64,000 bases of DNA from Candidatus Saccharimonadota bacterium (GTDB taxonomy: Bacteria; Patescibacteriota; Saccharimonadia; Saccharimonadales; Saccharimonadaceae). A program made the translations under genes and the position numbers. The notes below the pieces were generated by a model. It did no database searches and had not been told where the DNA came from. It saw nothing but the letters and a program-made list of their open reading frames with translations. Numbering within the stretch: the stretch's first letter is position 1; every line of letters begins with the position of its first letter. The stretch spans positions 18,533 to 82,532 of the forward strand of contig JAFWSJ010000002.1 of assembly GCA_017524405.1 (NCBI GenBank). Direction: 5' to 3'. Of this stretch, positions 24,368 to 32,690 are shown one piece after another.

Positions 24368-26788
24368 CTAAATAGATTCTAACTTATCCATTATATCTTG
24401 AATTTCGTTTTTTGTCAGAGTTTTATCTGGGTGAGCGAATTCAAGATGGAAGCTGATATTCTTCGTGTCGGCGCCGTCGGCCTGGTAAATCGAGACTGGG
24501 CTGAGCTTATAGATGTAATCCTTCAAGGCGTCGCGAATCTTGCTGTCGAGTGCCGCATAGGCGGTGTCGCCAGCGACCGTGAGCGTCAAATCGCGAGAGA
24601 CCGATGGGTAGTTGCTGAGGCGGAAAGTCTTCGCCGCTGCGCCGCGCGCGAGGGCGAGAAGCGCCGTGAGATCGAGTTCAAATGCTGCGATGCCGCGCGA
24701 AAGCTTGAAGCTCTTTGCGACCGAGCCCTTAATCTCGCCGATATAGCCGATGGTCATATTGCCAGCGATAATAGCGGCAGAGCGCTTTGGCTCATAGTAG
24801 CTGTTGGTTGCGCTATTCGTGAATTTGGCGAGTTCAAACTTCGCGCCGAGCACCTCGAGCAAATTCTCAAGATACTTCTTCGCAAGGTAGTAATTGCTCT
24901 GCTCTTTATTGCTCACAAAGACGAAGCCGAGCTGCGGAAGCCCCTGCGGAGTCTTGTCGTCGTCGAAGCCGAGATTCTTTGGATAGACCTGGTTCATTTC
25001 GTAGAGCGCGAAGCGGTCGTAGCCGGCGCGGAGATTGCCGTAGCTCTTATCGAGAAGGCTAGGCACGATGCTCTGGCGAATGTACTGGAGATCTGGCGAA
25101 ATGGAATTCACAATCTTATAGGCGTTATCTGGCTTCTGACCAACCTTTTCCATGAGGTCGCCGTGGACGAAGCTGTAAGTCAAAACCTCGTTGGCGCCAC
25201 GCGCGGAAAGGATGTTGCGGATCTGAGTCTTCAGGGCGAAGAGCGGATTCGGATCGGCAGTGGCATGAAGCGGAAGAACCGGCTTGATATTGTCGAAACC
25301 GGTAAGGCGGCCGACTTCCTCGATGATATCTTCAGCGATATGGATATCGGTGCGCCAGAATGGTGCAGTAACCGAGATATTGTCGCCATCGAGCTCGACG
25401 GCAAATTCGACATTTTCAAGAATCGTCTTCACGTCCTTGCCCGAGAAATCCGAGCCGAGAAGGCCGTTGATTTGTGCGAGCGTGACGTCGACAACGATTG
25501 GCTCTGGAGTTTCTTTCTGAGTATCGAAAGCTGCGAGCGGCTTGAAGTAAGCCTGAAGATCACGAGCGCAACGAAGTGCGACCGGCAAAGTCTGGCCGGC
25601 TGGCTGACCCTTCGTGAAGCGCGTGATGGCCTCGGAGAAAATGCCGTGCGCCATCTGCGTCTTGCGGAGATTATAAAGGCTGAAGGTTGCGGATTCGAGA
25701 ATAATGCGCTTCGTGTTTTCGTCGATAGCGGTGCTCTTGCCGCCCATTGCGCCAGCAAGCGCAACTGGAACGTTATTGCTCGTAATTACGATGTCGTCTG
25801 GGGTGAGTTCGACCGTCGTACCGTCGAGAAGTTCGAGCTTTTCGCCCTTCTTTGCAGCGCGAACGATAATCTTCGGCGAATCGGTGCCGCCGACTGCGAC
25901 GAATTTGTCGTAATCAAAGGCATGAAGTGGCTGGCCATAAGTAAGCATGCAGAGATTCGTAGCGTCGACAACTGGATCGATTGGGCGCATGCCAGCGCGC
26001 GCGAGGAGCGTAGCGCCAGTCGAAATCGTCTTTGGATATTCGGCGCCGGTCGATTCGAGCACGAGCGCAGTGTAGCGTGGGCAGAGTTTTTCGTCGATCT
26101 CGATGTCGAGCTTTACGCTCTTGTCATTCTCGAAATCCTGCTTGCCATCAAGATACCAGTCTGGCGAAGTGAACTTCTGGCCAAGGATGCCGGCAACTTC
26201 GCGGCGGAAACCGAGAATACCAAAGGTATCTGGGCGATGGGTGAGGGATTTGTTTTCAATATCGAGAATCTTGTCGGATAGGTTGAAGATGTCTGCGAAT
26301 GGTTTGCCCGGTTCAGCGACAGAGCTATCGAGCTCGATGATGCCAGTATGATCATCGCCAAGGTCAACTTCGTCGGCGCCGGCCATCATGCCATAGGAAT
26401 CATACTTGCCGAGCATCTTGCGCATGCCGATCTTGAATGGCTCGTCAGTGCCAAAGGTGGCTGGAACGATTGCGCCTGGAGCGACCCAAGCAGCAAACAT
26501 GCCTTCATGAACATTTGGCGCGCCGCACATAACTTGGACATAACCGTCAGAATCGCGTTCAACGTCTTCGGCCTTGCCGCCATCGTCGATCTTGCAGAGG
26601 CTGAGGTGAGTATCTGGGATTTTCTCGCAGTACTTTACCTGAACTGCATAAACTTTGTCGTATTTGTGGGTATTATCGATAACTCCCTCGACTTCGACGA
26701 GTCGAGCACCAATGAGCTTTACGAGTTCGTCGTCAGAAATAGTGATTTTGTCGAGGCCTTGTTTTAGCCAATTGAGAGAAACTAACAT
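24368..26788 (-). CDS. pheT: Phenylalanine-tRNA ligase beta subunit
   Basis: 806 residues, normal for bacterial PheT. In order: an EMAP/OB-type tRNA-binding domain near 40-160, the B3/B4 editing domain (around 210-400, with LCMLTYGQPLHAFDYDK), the B5 domain, a catalytic-like core (LTGFDNIKPVLPLHA) and a C-terminal FDX-ACB domain (FRLSNYPSVSRDLTLTV) that binds the anticodon. It works as an alpha2-beta2 complex with PheS, attaching Phe to tRNA-Phe. It overlaps pheS by 7 nt. The 627-codon frame on the opposite strand is a shadow. Confidence 0.97.
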   Translation of the reverse strand: MLVSLNWLKQGLDKITISDDELVKLIGARLVEVEGVIDNTHKYDKVYAVQVKYCEKIPDTHLSLCKIDDGGKAEDVERDSDGYVQVMCGAPNVHEGMFAAWVAPGAIVPATFGTDEPFKIGMRKMLGKYDSYGMMAGADEVDLGDDHTGIIELDSSVAEPGKPFADIFNLSDKILDIENKSLTHRPDTFGILGFRREVAGILGQKFTSPDWYLDGKQDFENDKSVKLDIEIDEKLCPRYTALVLESTGAEYPKTISTGATLLARAGMRPIDPVVDATNLCMLTYGQPLHAFDYDKFVAVGGTDSPKIIVRAAKKGEKLELLDGTTVELTPDDIVITSNNVPVALAGAMGGKSTAIDENTKRIILESATFSLYNLRKTQMAHGIFSEAITRFTKGQPAGQTLPVALRCARDLQAYFKPLAAFDTQKETPEPIVVDVTLAQINGLLGSDFSGKDVKTILENVEFAVELDGDNISVTAPFWRTDIHIAEDIIEEVGRLTGFDNIKPVLPLHATADPNPLFALKTQIRNILSARGANEVLTYSFVHGDLMEKVGQKPDNAYKIVNSISPDLQYIRQSIVPSLLDKSYGNLRAGYDRFALYEMNQVYPKNLGFDDDKTPQGLPQLGFVFVSNKEQSNYYLAKKYLENLLEVLGAKFELAKFTNSATNSYYEPKRSAAIIAGNMTIGYIGEIKGSVAKSFKLSRGIAAFELDLTALLALARGAAAKTFRLSNYPSVSRDLTLTVAGDTAYAALDSKIRDALKDYIYKLSPVSIYQADGADTKNISFHLEFAHPDKTLTKNEIQDIMDKLESI

Positions 26789-27744
26789 GCGAACTCCTTT
26801 AGAAAATCCAGTTTTGCCGATTCGAGATAGCGAATGTCGTTGAGTTGGTAGCGAAGCATGATGAGACGATCAATACCGCCGCCCCATGCGAAGCCCTGGT
26901 ACTTGGTCGGGTCGATGCCCGCAGCCTTCAAAACATTCGGATGGATCATGCCGCAACCAAGCATCTCAAGCCAACCATCGCCCTTGCCACCGAGGGAGGC
27001 GGGTTTTTCGATGAGAAATTCGAGACTTGGTTCGGTGAATGGGAAGTAGCCTGGCTGAGTCTTGATGTTCAGCTTCTGGCCGTAGTATTTTTCAAAGAAT
27101 TCGCGCAAGATTGCGAGCATGTTGCCGAGCGTGCAGTCCTCGGAAACATAAACACCCTCGCACTGATAGAAAGTGTGCTCGTGGGTGGCGTCGATATCTT
27201 CGTTGCGATAAACGCGGCCCGGGACGGCGACGGCAATTGCCTTGCCCTCTTTGAGCTTGTGGGCGTTCGCCTTCAAAACGCGGTTCTGCATCGTGCTAGT
27301 GTGGGCTGGCGGGATAAAGCCTTCTTCGGTGCGGAAGGTATCATAACCATCACGTGCGGGATGGCCCTTCGCAAAGTTGAGACTATCAAACATATGGTAT
27401 TCGTCATCGAGCTGAACGGATTCGACGACGTCGAAGCCCATGCTCTGGTAAATCGAGATAACGCGGTCGAGCTCAGTCATCAATGGATGCTGGCTGCCCT
27501 GGTCCGCCGTCAAAAACTCTGGCATCTGCCCGTTAATATCACATGGCGCGCTAATATCGAGTGGCGCGACATCTTCCTGTTCGGCAGCGGCCTCGGCGGC
27601 TGCGATTTCGGCGTTTAGTTGATTTTTACGTTCGTTAATTTTTTTGCCAAAATCTGCACGTTGGTCGGCCGGCAGGTCCTTGATTTTTGCGTATTCAGCA
27701 CCAAGTGCCTTTAGCTCATTTTTTAGTTCCTGTAATGTGGCCAT
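26782..27744 (-). CDS. pheS: Phenylalanine-tRNA ligase alpha subunit
   Basis: 320 residues. A short N-terminal coiled coil (about 1-60) leads into the class II catalytic core: motif 2 around RTHEHTFYQCEGVYV-like residues (VYRNEDIDATHEHTFYQCEG), FTEPSLEF and motif 3 GFAWGGGIDRLIMLRY. The alpha subunit holds the Phe-adenylate active site. TAAAAT at 27754-27759 (minus strand), 9 nt from the ATG, marks a nearly leaderless pheS-pheT operon. No T-box or Phe-leader attenuator is visible upstream, which fits the absence of room for a leader. Confidence 0.97.
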   Translation of the reverse strand: MATLQELKNELKALGAEYAKIKDLPADQRADFGKKINERKNQLNAEIAAAEAAAEQEDVAPLDISAPCDINGQMPEFLTADQGSQHPLMTELDRVISIYQSMGFDVVESVQLDDEYHMFDSLNFAKGHPARDGYDTFRTEEGFIPPAHTSTMQNRVLKANAHKLKEGKAIAVAVPGRVYRNEDIDATHEHTFYQCEGVYVSEDCTLGNMLAILREFFEKYYGQKLNIKTQPGYFPFTEPSLEFLIEKPASLGGKGDGWLEMLGCGMIHPNVLKAAGIDPTKYQGFAWGGGIDRLIMLRYQLNDIRYLESAKLDFLKEFAC

Positions 27745-27775
27745 AATAGATATATTTTACCACATTATCAGAGAT

Positions 27776-27808
27776 GAAAAAGCCCGCCTCTAAAGTCTAG
27801 TGCGGGCC
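27776..27808 (-). terminator. Terminator of the 27815-28042 gene
   Basis: GCCCGC and GGCGGGC form a stem closed over 14 nt and followed on the minus strand by T5. Confidence 0.8.
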
Positions 27809-27814
27809 TCAAGT

Positions 27815-28042
27815 CTAGTGGATAACGAAAATGATGACGAGTGAAACCGCGGCGAGGGCGACGAGGATAAACCAGAACCAGCTAAAACGATTGGTCTTCT
27901 GCATGTTCTTGAGGTATTCGGACTGCTCAACAAAATCTGGATCATCGCGCTGCGCGGTCTTCTCTGCGCGCTCACGCAAATCCGAGCTAATGCGTTCGCC
28001 TAGTTTGCTGCGTTCTTCGTCTTTCTCTACTAAAATCCCCAC
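27815..28042 (-). CDS. Small tail-anchored membrane protein, 75 aa
   Basis: Function not recognised. A GTG start at 28042 follows AAGGAGG at 4-nt spacing, an unambiguous ribosome binding site. The first 50 residues are charged and probably helical, and the last 25 are hydrophobic (SWFWFILVALAAVSLVIIF), so the protein is likely tail-anchored with its body in the cytosol. The extended -10 TGCTATACT lies about 30 nt upstream. It diverges from the aquaporin gene across an 80-bp region, and each has its own promoter and strong ribosome binding site. Confidence 0.7.
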   Translation of the reverse strand: MGILVEKDEERSKLGERISSDLRERAEKTAQRDDPDFVEQSEYLKNMQKTNRFSWFWFILVALAAVSLVIIFVIH

Positions 28043-28122
28043 GGGTCCTCCTTAATTACCTATCAAGTATAGCACAAACAGAATGTGCTATAATATGTTC
28101 ATATACATTAAAAGGAGGTGTA

Positions 28123-29121
28123 ATGGCTACAACTAAAGCCAAGTCGACCAAGAAGCCTGCTGCCAAGAAAGTTGCAGCAAAGAAGCCGGCTCCAAAGTCG
28201 AAAACTACAGCCAAGGCCGCGAAAGTTGCTCCAAAAGCAGCCGCAGTCAAGGCAACCAAGGTGGGCGCAGTAAAAACCAAGATCGTCTCCGAGAAGAAAA
28301 ATCCGGTTAAGGAATTCTTTGCTCGCAAGGGCGATCCAAACGAAAACATTCTAACAATCTTCAAAGATACCAAGATTATTGGCGCTTTGATTGGTGAAAT
28401 CGTAGGTACGGGCCTCATTACCGCCGTCGCTTTGACGCTCGGTCTTTTCAACCCACTCTACATGATCTTCGCTTATATCGGCATCACCGCTGCGGTCTTC
28501 GCACTCTCTGGTGCTCATATTAACCCAATCATTACCGCTGGTATGATGGCTAGCCGTCGTGTTTCGGCGATTCGCGGTGTGCTTTATCTCATTGCACAGC
28601 TTATCGGCGCATGGATCGGCTTCATGCTCATTAGCTACTTCTACAACCAGGGTATTGCTAGTGGCAACATCACGGCAGAATCCACTCTGCTCCCAACGCT
28701 CACGTCCGCAGACCAACTCAACGCTGCTACGGAAGGCTTCAGCTTCTTCTGGGCAATCACTATGATTGAGTTCATCGGCGCAATCATCATTGCGTTCTTC
28801 TTCGCACGTGCGCTCGAGTTCAAGCGTGGCGCTTTCACCTTCGCAGCAGTCGTTGGTGGTGGCGTTTTCCTCGCTATGCTCTTCGCAGTTGTGATTACCG
28901 GCCAATTCCTCGGTATCCAAGAGAACGTGTTCATCATGAACCCAGCAGCCGCATTCATGTACGGCTTGCTCCCATCGAACGCTGAAGGCTTTGACGCGCT
29001 CATGGGTCAGCTCTGGCCAATGCTGGTCACTTACGTCATCTTCCCTGTGATGGGTGGCGTGCTCGGCTTCTATCTTTCCGACTTTGCAAACAAGCTTAGC
29101 GGCAAAGAGCTCAAAGCCTAA
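28123..29121 (+). CDS. MIP-family channel (aquaporin-like) with histone-H1-like N-terminal tail
   Basis: 332 residues. The first 65 or so are Lys/Ala/Pro-rich (repeated AAKK and KPA blocks), like a histone H1 tail. The rest is a six-helix MIP channel. The first pore motif is GAHINPI, with Ile replacing Ala of NPA; the second is NPAAAF, so the usual Arg after NPA in the selectivity filter is Ala. A wider or non-aqueous pore (glycerol or another small solute) is possible. Aquaporins without such a tail are about 230-280 residues. AAAGGAGG lies 5 nt before ATG 28123, and the promoter is TGTGCTATAAT. The basic tail should face the cytosol and could touch DNA, RNA or lipid head groups. Confidence 0.85.
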   Translation: MATTKAKSTKKPAAKKVAAKKPAPKSKTTAKAAKVAPKAAAVKATKVGAVKTKIVSEKKNPVKEFFARKGDPNENILTIFKDTKIIGALIGEIVGTGLITAVALTLGLFNPLYMIFAYIGITAAVFALSGAHINPIITAGMMASRRVSAIRGVLYLIAQLIGAWIGFMLISYFYNQGIASGNITAESTLLPTLTSADQLNAATEGFSFFWAITMIEFIGAIIIAFFFARALEFKRGAFTFAAVVGGGVFLAMLFAVVITGQFLGIQENVFIMNPAAAFMYGLLPSNAEGFDALMGQLWPMLVTYVIFPVMGGVLGFYLSDFANKLSGKELKA

Positions 29122-29139
29122 TACCGTTCAAAAGATTCA

Positions 29140-29169
29140 AAATACCGATCCTCCGGGGTCGGTATTTTT
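29140..29169 (+). terminator. Terminator of the aquaporin-like gene
   Basis: AAATACCGA and TCGGTATTT pair over an inner CC/GG stem and are followed by T5. Confidence 0.9.
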
Positions 29170-29175
29170 GTCGTC

Positions 29176-29204
29176 TTGACCAGAGGTGACGCTTATGCTT
29201 AAAT
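29176..29204 (+). promoter_or_regulatory. Promoter of the 29234 surface protein
   Basis: TTGACC, a 17-nt spacer that ends in GCTTATGC, then TTAAAT. The GCTTATGC block sits exactly where it does in the LRR promoters. Confidence 0.65.
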
Positions 29205-29233
29205 AAATCTTAGATAAGGTCACAAAAATCCAA

Positions 29234-31108
29234 ATGAAAAAACTGCAGAAAAAGAGAGTTCTACTATTTGGTGGTATTCTGTGCGCCTTGAGCCTAGTAG
29301 CCAGCCTTACAATTGCTTACAACCACGACCGCTCCGTAATCGGCAATGAGTTCGGACCGAGCGTTTATAAGACCGCAACTACCGAGCAATTCGATAGCCC
29401 AAGTAATTGGCAGCCTTGCGACGAAAAAACGAAGACCGTATTCGTAAAAAATGAAGGTAGCGTCAATGTACGAGTACGTGTGAAATATGACGAAGTATGG
29501 CGCGATGCTGCTGACACGAAAAATCTCCCGCTCGAAAAAGACGACGTGAGATTAGTTAATGTCGCGCTGCAGAACCTCGATGATTGGGAGCTACGCGATA
29601 ATGGCTACTATTATTACAAGCACACGCTAGCGCCAGGCGAATCGACGAATTCGCTATTTAAGAAAGTCGTTTTTGGCTGCAATGCAAATCTCGGGGCCGA
29701 AAATGTCTGCGAAAATACTGCCGCCGGAATGACCTGCACGAAGCCGGAAGACGATTACGAAGGCGCGAAGTATCATCTGAAAATTACCGCCGAGACAATC
29801 CAGGAAGATGCCGCTGATGAGTGGACAAATCTCTACAATATCATCGCGAGCCAAGCGAATGACCCGAGCTATCAAATCGACTTCACGCGCCGCGCGCAGA
29901 TTTCGGACGACGTCAGCGTCAGAAATGGCAATGGCGTAAATAAATATACCGAGAAGGGGCAGGATGTTTACTATTTCCGCGGCGTCATTGATAATAACAT
30001 CGTTCTCTGGGCAAACCAATGCTGGAAAATTATGCGCACCACTTACACTGGCGGGATTAAAATGATCTACAACGGTCCGCCGAAAGAGATTGACGGCGTG
30101 ATGCAATGCGACTGGTCAACGCGAGTCGTCGAATCATTGATCGGCAATTATTTCGATCCATATAGCGTCAATAGCAATGACACTTCCCCAGCCGACGTCG
30201 GTTATATGACCGGTACGCGCATCGAGAATGCGACACTCACAACTACTTCTTCGCAGGTTTTCGAGTTCTCGAATAGCGTGTCGAGAGACGGCGATACTTA
30301 TACCCTCAATACGACTGCCGGACACGCCTTGACTGGCTCCTGGCAAAATACGCGAGAAGCCGCCGCCACGCGCTACCATTACTTCTGCACCAACGGCGCG
30401 GCCGTTTGCTCGAGCGCCGAGATTGGCTACATCCACTTGTTCACTTACTGGCGCGACACGAACACGATTTACTATCTGCCAATCGGCGGCTACGATGATA
30501 TCGAGGCAGCCAAGACGGCAATGTTCGCAAATGAGAATGATTCGGCCGCTAAGCAGCTTATTGAGAGCTGGTTCTCGAACAATTTCACGAGCGCACAAGA
30601 AGACCAGCTTGAGGATGCGATTTATTGCAACGACCGCTCGATTGCGATCGGTTCGCTGAAGGGCGAAGACACCAACGCATCGGACACATCTTATCTCTAC
30701 AACTATTTTGGCGCATTTTCGCGTCTTTCGATCAAGAACGCTGACGGCAATGTCACGCCGTCGCTCGAATGCGGCAAGCACGATTCCTTCACGAAGTCCG
30801 ATACGACGAACGGCAACGGCAAACTAAACCACAAAGTCGGCATGCCGTCGGCCGACGAATTGAACCTAGCCGGCCGCTCTTATTTCGATGGCACGACAAG
30901 CGACTATCTCGGAAACAACAACTGCTGGTCAATGTCGCCATCCTTCTTCAACTATAATTCGGCATGGCAAATCATCATTGACCGCCCAATTATGACTAAC
31001 CTCTGGACTGGCACCTGGGAAGGCGTTCGTCCAGTCATTTCCTTCAAGTCCGGCACGCATATCGTCTCGGGCCAAGGCACCAAAACCAGCCCATACATCG
31101 TCGAATAA
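29234..31108 (+). CDS. Surface protein, 624 aa, member of the three-gene paralogous family
   Basis: N-terminal hydrophobic anchor or signal (about 9-28), then a TasA-like module running from FGPSVYKTATTEQF to VRVRVKYDEVW, a central QCWKIMRTTYTGGIK and a C-terminal VSGQGTKTSPYIVE. It resembles the 630-residue paralogue over most of its length, including EGAKYHLKITAETIQ. Paired Cys in the middle third suggest disulfides outside the cell. Ribosome binding is weak (AAGG about 13 nt upstream). No sortase-like tail is present, so it is held by the N-terminal segment or released after cleavage. Function unknown. Confidence 0.7.
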   Translation: MKKLQKKRVLLFGGILCALSLVASLTIAYNHDRSVIGNEFGPSVYKTATTEQFDSPSNWQPCDEKTKTVFVKNEGSVNVRVRVKYDEVWRDAADTKNLPLEKDDVRLVNVALQNLDDWELRDNGYYYYKHTLAPGESTNSLFKKVVFGCNANLGAENVCENTAAGMTCTKPEDDYEGAKYHLKITAETIQEDAADEWTNLYNIIASQANDPSYQIDFTRRAQISDDVSVRNGNGVNKYTEKGQDVYYFRGVIDNNIVLWANQCWKIMRTTYTGGIKMIYNGPPKEIDGVMQCDWSTRVVESLIGNYFDPYSVNSNDTSPADVGYMTGTRIENATLTTTSSQVFEFSNSVSRDGDTYTLNTTAGHALTGSWQNTREAAATRYHYFCTNGAAVCSSAEIGYIHLFTYWRDTNTIYYLPIGGYDDIEAAKTAMFANENDSAAKQLIESWFSNNFTSAQEDQLEDAIYCNDRSIAIGSLKGEDTNASDTSYLYNYFGAFSRLSIKNADGNVTPSLECGKHDSFTKSDTTNGNGKLNHKVGMPSADELNLAGRSYFDGTTSDYLGNNNCWSMSPSFFNYNSAWQIIIDRPIMTNLWTGTWEGVRPVISFKSGTHIVSGQGTKTSPYIVE

Positions 31109-31132
31109 GCTCGGGTTCCACCCCTGTTATAT

Positions 31133-31161
31133 TTGACAATTACGCTTATGTATGCTACAAT
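31133..31161 (+). promoter_or_regulatory. Promoter of the 48-residue membrane protein
   Basis: TTGACA, a 17-nt spacer containing CGCTTATG, then TACAAT (31156-31161). Confidence 0.8.
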
Positions 31162-31205
31162 TAGAAGATACCCTTTTATTCTTGGGGAAAGGAGGTAAAA
31201 ATGGT

Positions 31206-31352
31206 ATGCACGACGATGCTGACGTTTATCGAAGTTCTAAAAGAGAACGCGAAAAGAGGCGCCAACACAGGACGGCCATAAAAATCTATATGGCCACAGC
31301 CGTGCTGCTCGCGATTATGTCCGCGGCCGCCGCATTGATGGCAATCATGTAA
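31206..31352 (+). CDS. Small membrane protein, 48 aa
   Basis: Function not recognised. ATG 31206 follows AAAGGAGG by 10 nt; the longer frame from 31152 begins inside the promoter and cannot be right. A competing ATG at 31201 in another frame gives a 26-residue peptide and is closer to the ribosome binding site. I prefer 31206 because its product is organised: 25 charged residues (KREREKRRQHR) and then a C-terminal hydrophobic segment (MATAVLLAIMSAAAALMAIM). It is a likely tail-anchored membrane peptide. It stands between the 624-residue surface protein and a terminator. Confidence 0.6.
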   Translation: MHDDADVYRSSKREREKRRQHRTAIKIYMATAVLLAIMSAAAALMAIM

Positions 31353-31381
31353 GCAAACCGCCTACATATTTGCAAGCAAAC

Positions 31382-31412
31382 AGCCCTGCCGGATTCCCGA
31401 CAGGGCTAATTT
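31382..31412. terminator. Bidirectional terminator
   Basis: AGCCCTGcCGG pairs with CCcGaCAGGGCT, followed by AATTTTTA. It also lies directly behind the stop of the convergent M16 gene. Confidence 0.8.
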
Positions 31413-32690
31413 TTATACGGTTTCGAGGATGCGGGTCCAGAGCTCGTCAAGCTCGGCTTTGTTGATGGTGCCGACGGTTGCGAGGCCGGAGATGCCGGAC
31501 TGCATGAAGAGGCGGGCGAGCTGAACGATTGAGCTCTTGTCGATGGCTTCGACCATCTTGGCGGCGTCAGACATTGGCTCGTAGCGACCAGTCGTAATGT
31601 AGTCCTTGAGATAATAATTGCTGATTTGTTCGGCGGTTTGGGCGAGCATTTGCTGGCGACCGAGCGCGTAGCTCTTCGCGGCAGCGATATCGGCCTCGCT
31701 GATGTCGCCATTGATAACCTTGCCGAGCTCGACCGCAATAAGGTCGAAGAGGTCGGCGGCGTTTTCGGAGTTCACTTCCCCGTCAAAATCCCAAGTACTA
31801 GACCAGCGGTCAGACTCTGTCTGTGAGCCCATGCCGTAGACGATGCCTTTTTTGCGCGCCTTGCCAAAAATCTTGCTGCTCATCGTTCCGTTCAAGATAT
31901 GGTTGAGGCAGCCCATGGCATACTGTTCAGATGGCTCAAGCGGGCGGTTCAGGACAAACGAAAAACCGAAGCACATATTGCTGGCGTCCTTGCGGCGAAT
32001 CACGACTGGATCGGTAGCCTGGTAGTCAGAATGCGGAATTTCGAATTTCTCGCCTGGTTTCAAATCCCAGTCTTCGAGCATGCTAATAATCTTGCGCTTA
32101 CGGCCATGGAGATTGCCGGTAATGATGAACTGCATATTGTTTGCTGTATGCGTGCGATGATGATGGTCGCGAATATCTTTTAGTTCGATATCATTTATTG
32201 TCTTGAGGCGTTCGCCATAAGTCAGGACGTTTTCGCCAAGCGACTGCTGGAGCTTCGGCCAAATTAGGCGCGAATAATCGTTCTGGTAGCCAGTAAGCTC
32301 AGAGCGGACATTGCCCTTCTCGGAGGCCAGTTCTTCCTCGCAGAAGCGCGGCTTCGCGGCAGCAAGTTCCTGGAGACCCAAAATACGTTCCCATTCAAAG
32401 TCGGCGCATTCGGTTTCGTAGCAAATAAAGTAATCGGAAGTCCAAGCATTGTGGTAGGCGCCGTTCTTCGTGAACTCAGCCTCATAGGCCTGCTCGTCGC
32501 GATACTCGGCATTACGGCCGAAAGCCATGTGCTCCATAAGATGCGCGACCTCATAGATCTCCGGCTTCTTTACGAAACGGTTGCCGGCACGGAAAATAAC
32601 CCGGATATTGAGAACCGGCGATTCTGGCGCGTCAATCAAAAGCCCCCGCCCACCAGATTTGAGCTTAACTTCTTCTATCGAGTGTTTCAA
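31413..32690 (-). CDS. M16-family zinc metallopeptidase
   Basis: 425 residues, the length of a single two-domain M16B subunit. The inverted zinc motif HLMEH lies at residues 50-54 (His50, Glu53, His54), and a downstream acidic segment (EELASEKGNVRSE, about 118-130) fits the third ligand. Such enzymes degrade peptides and, in some bacteria, processed signal or targeting sequences. The start codon appears to be TTG, immediately after the secA stop, with AAAGG about 10 nt upstream. Being coupled to secA suggests a job linked to export, such as digesting leader peptides; that is inference only. Confidence 0.85.
   Translation of the reverse strand: MKHSIEEVKLKSGGRGLLIDAPESPVLNIRVIFRAGNRFVKKPEIYEVAHLMEHMAFGRNAEYRDEQAYEAEFTKNGAYHNAWTSDYFICYETECADFEWERILGLQELAAAKPRFCEEELASEKGNVRSELTGYQNDYSRLIWPKLQQSLGENVLTYGERLKTINDIELKDIRDHHHRTHTANNMQFIITGNLHGRKRKIISMLEDWDLKPGEKFEIPHSDYQATDPVVIRRKDASNMCFGFSFVLNRPLEPSEQYAMGCLNHILNGTMSSKIFGKARKKGIVYGMGSQTESDRWSSTWDFDGEVNSENAADLFDLIAVELGKVINGDISEADIAAAKSYALGRQQMLAQTAEQISNYYLKDYITTGRYEPMSDAAKMVEAIDKSSIVQLARLFMQSGISGLATVGTINKAELDELWTRILETV

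Noticed and set aside
24398..26281. 627-codon open frame opposite pheT
   Set aside because: It is the reverse-strand shadow of a perfectly recognisable pheT; composition is unlike any protein family and no ribosome binding site is present.
31152..31352. 66-codon form of the small membrane protein
   Set aside because: Its start lies within the promoter spacer; GGAGG sits before the internal ATG codons.
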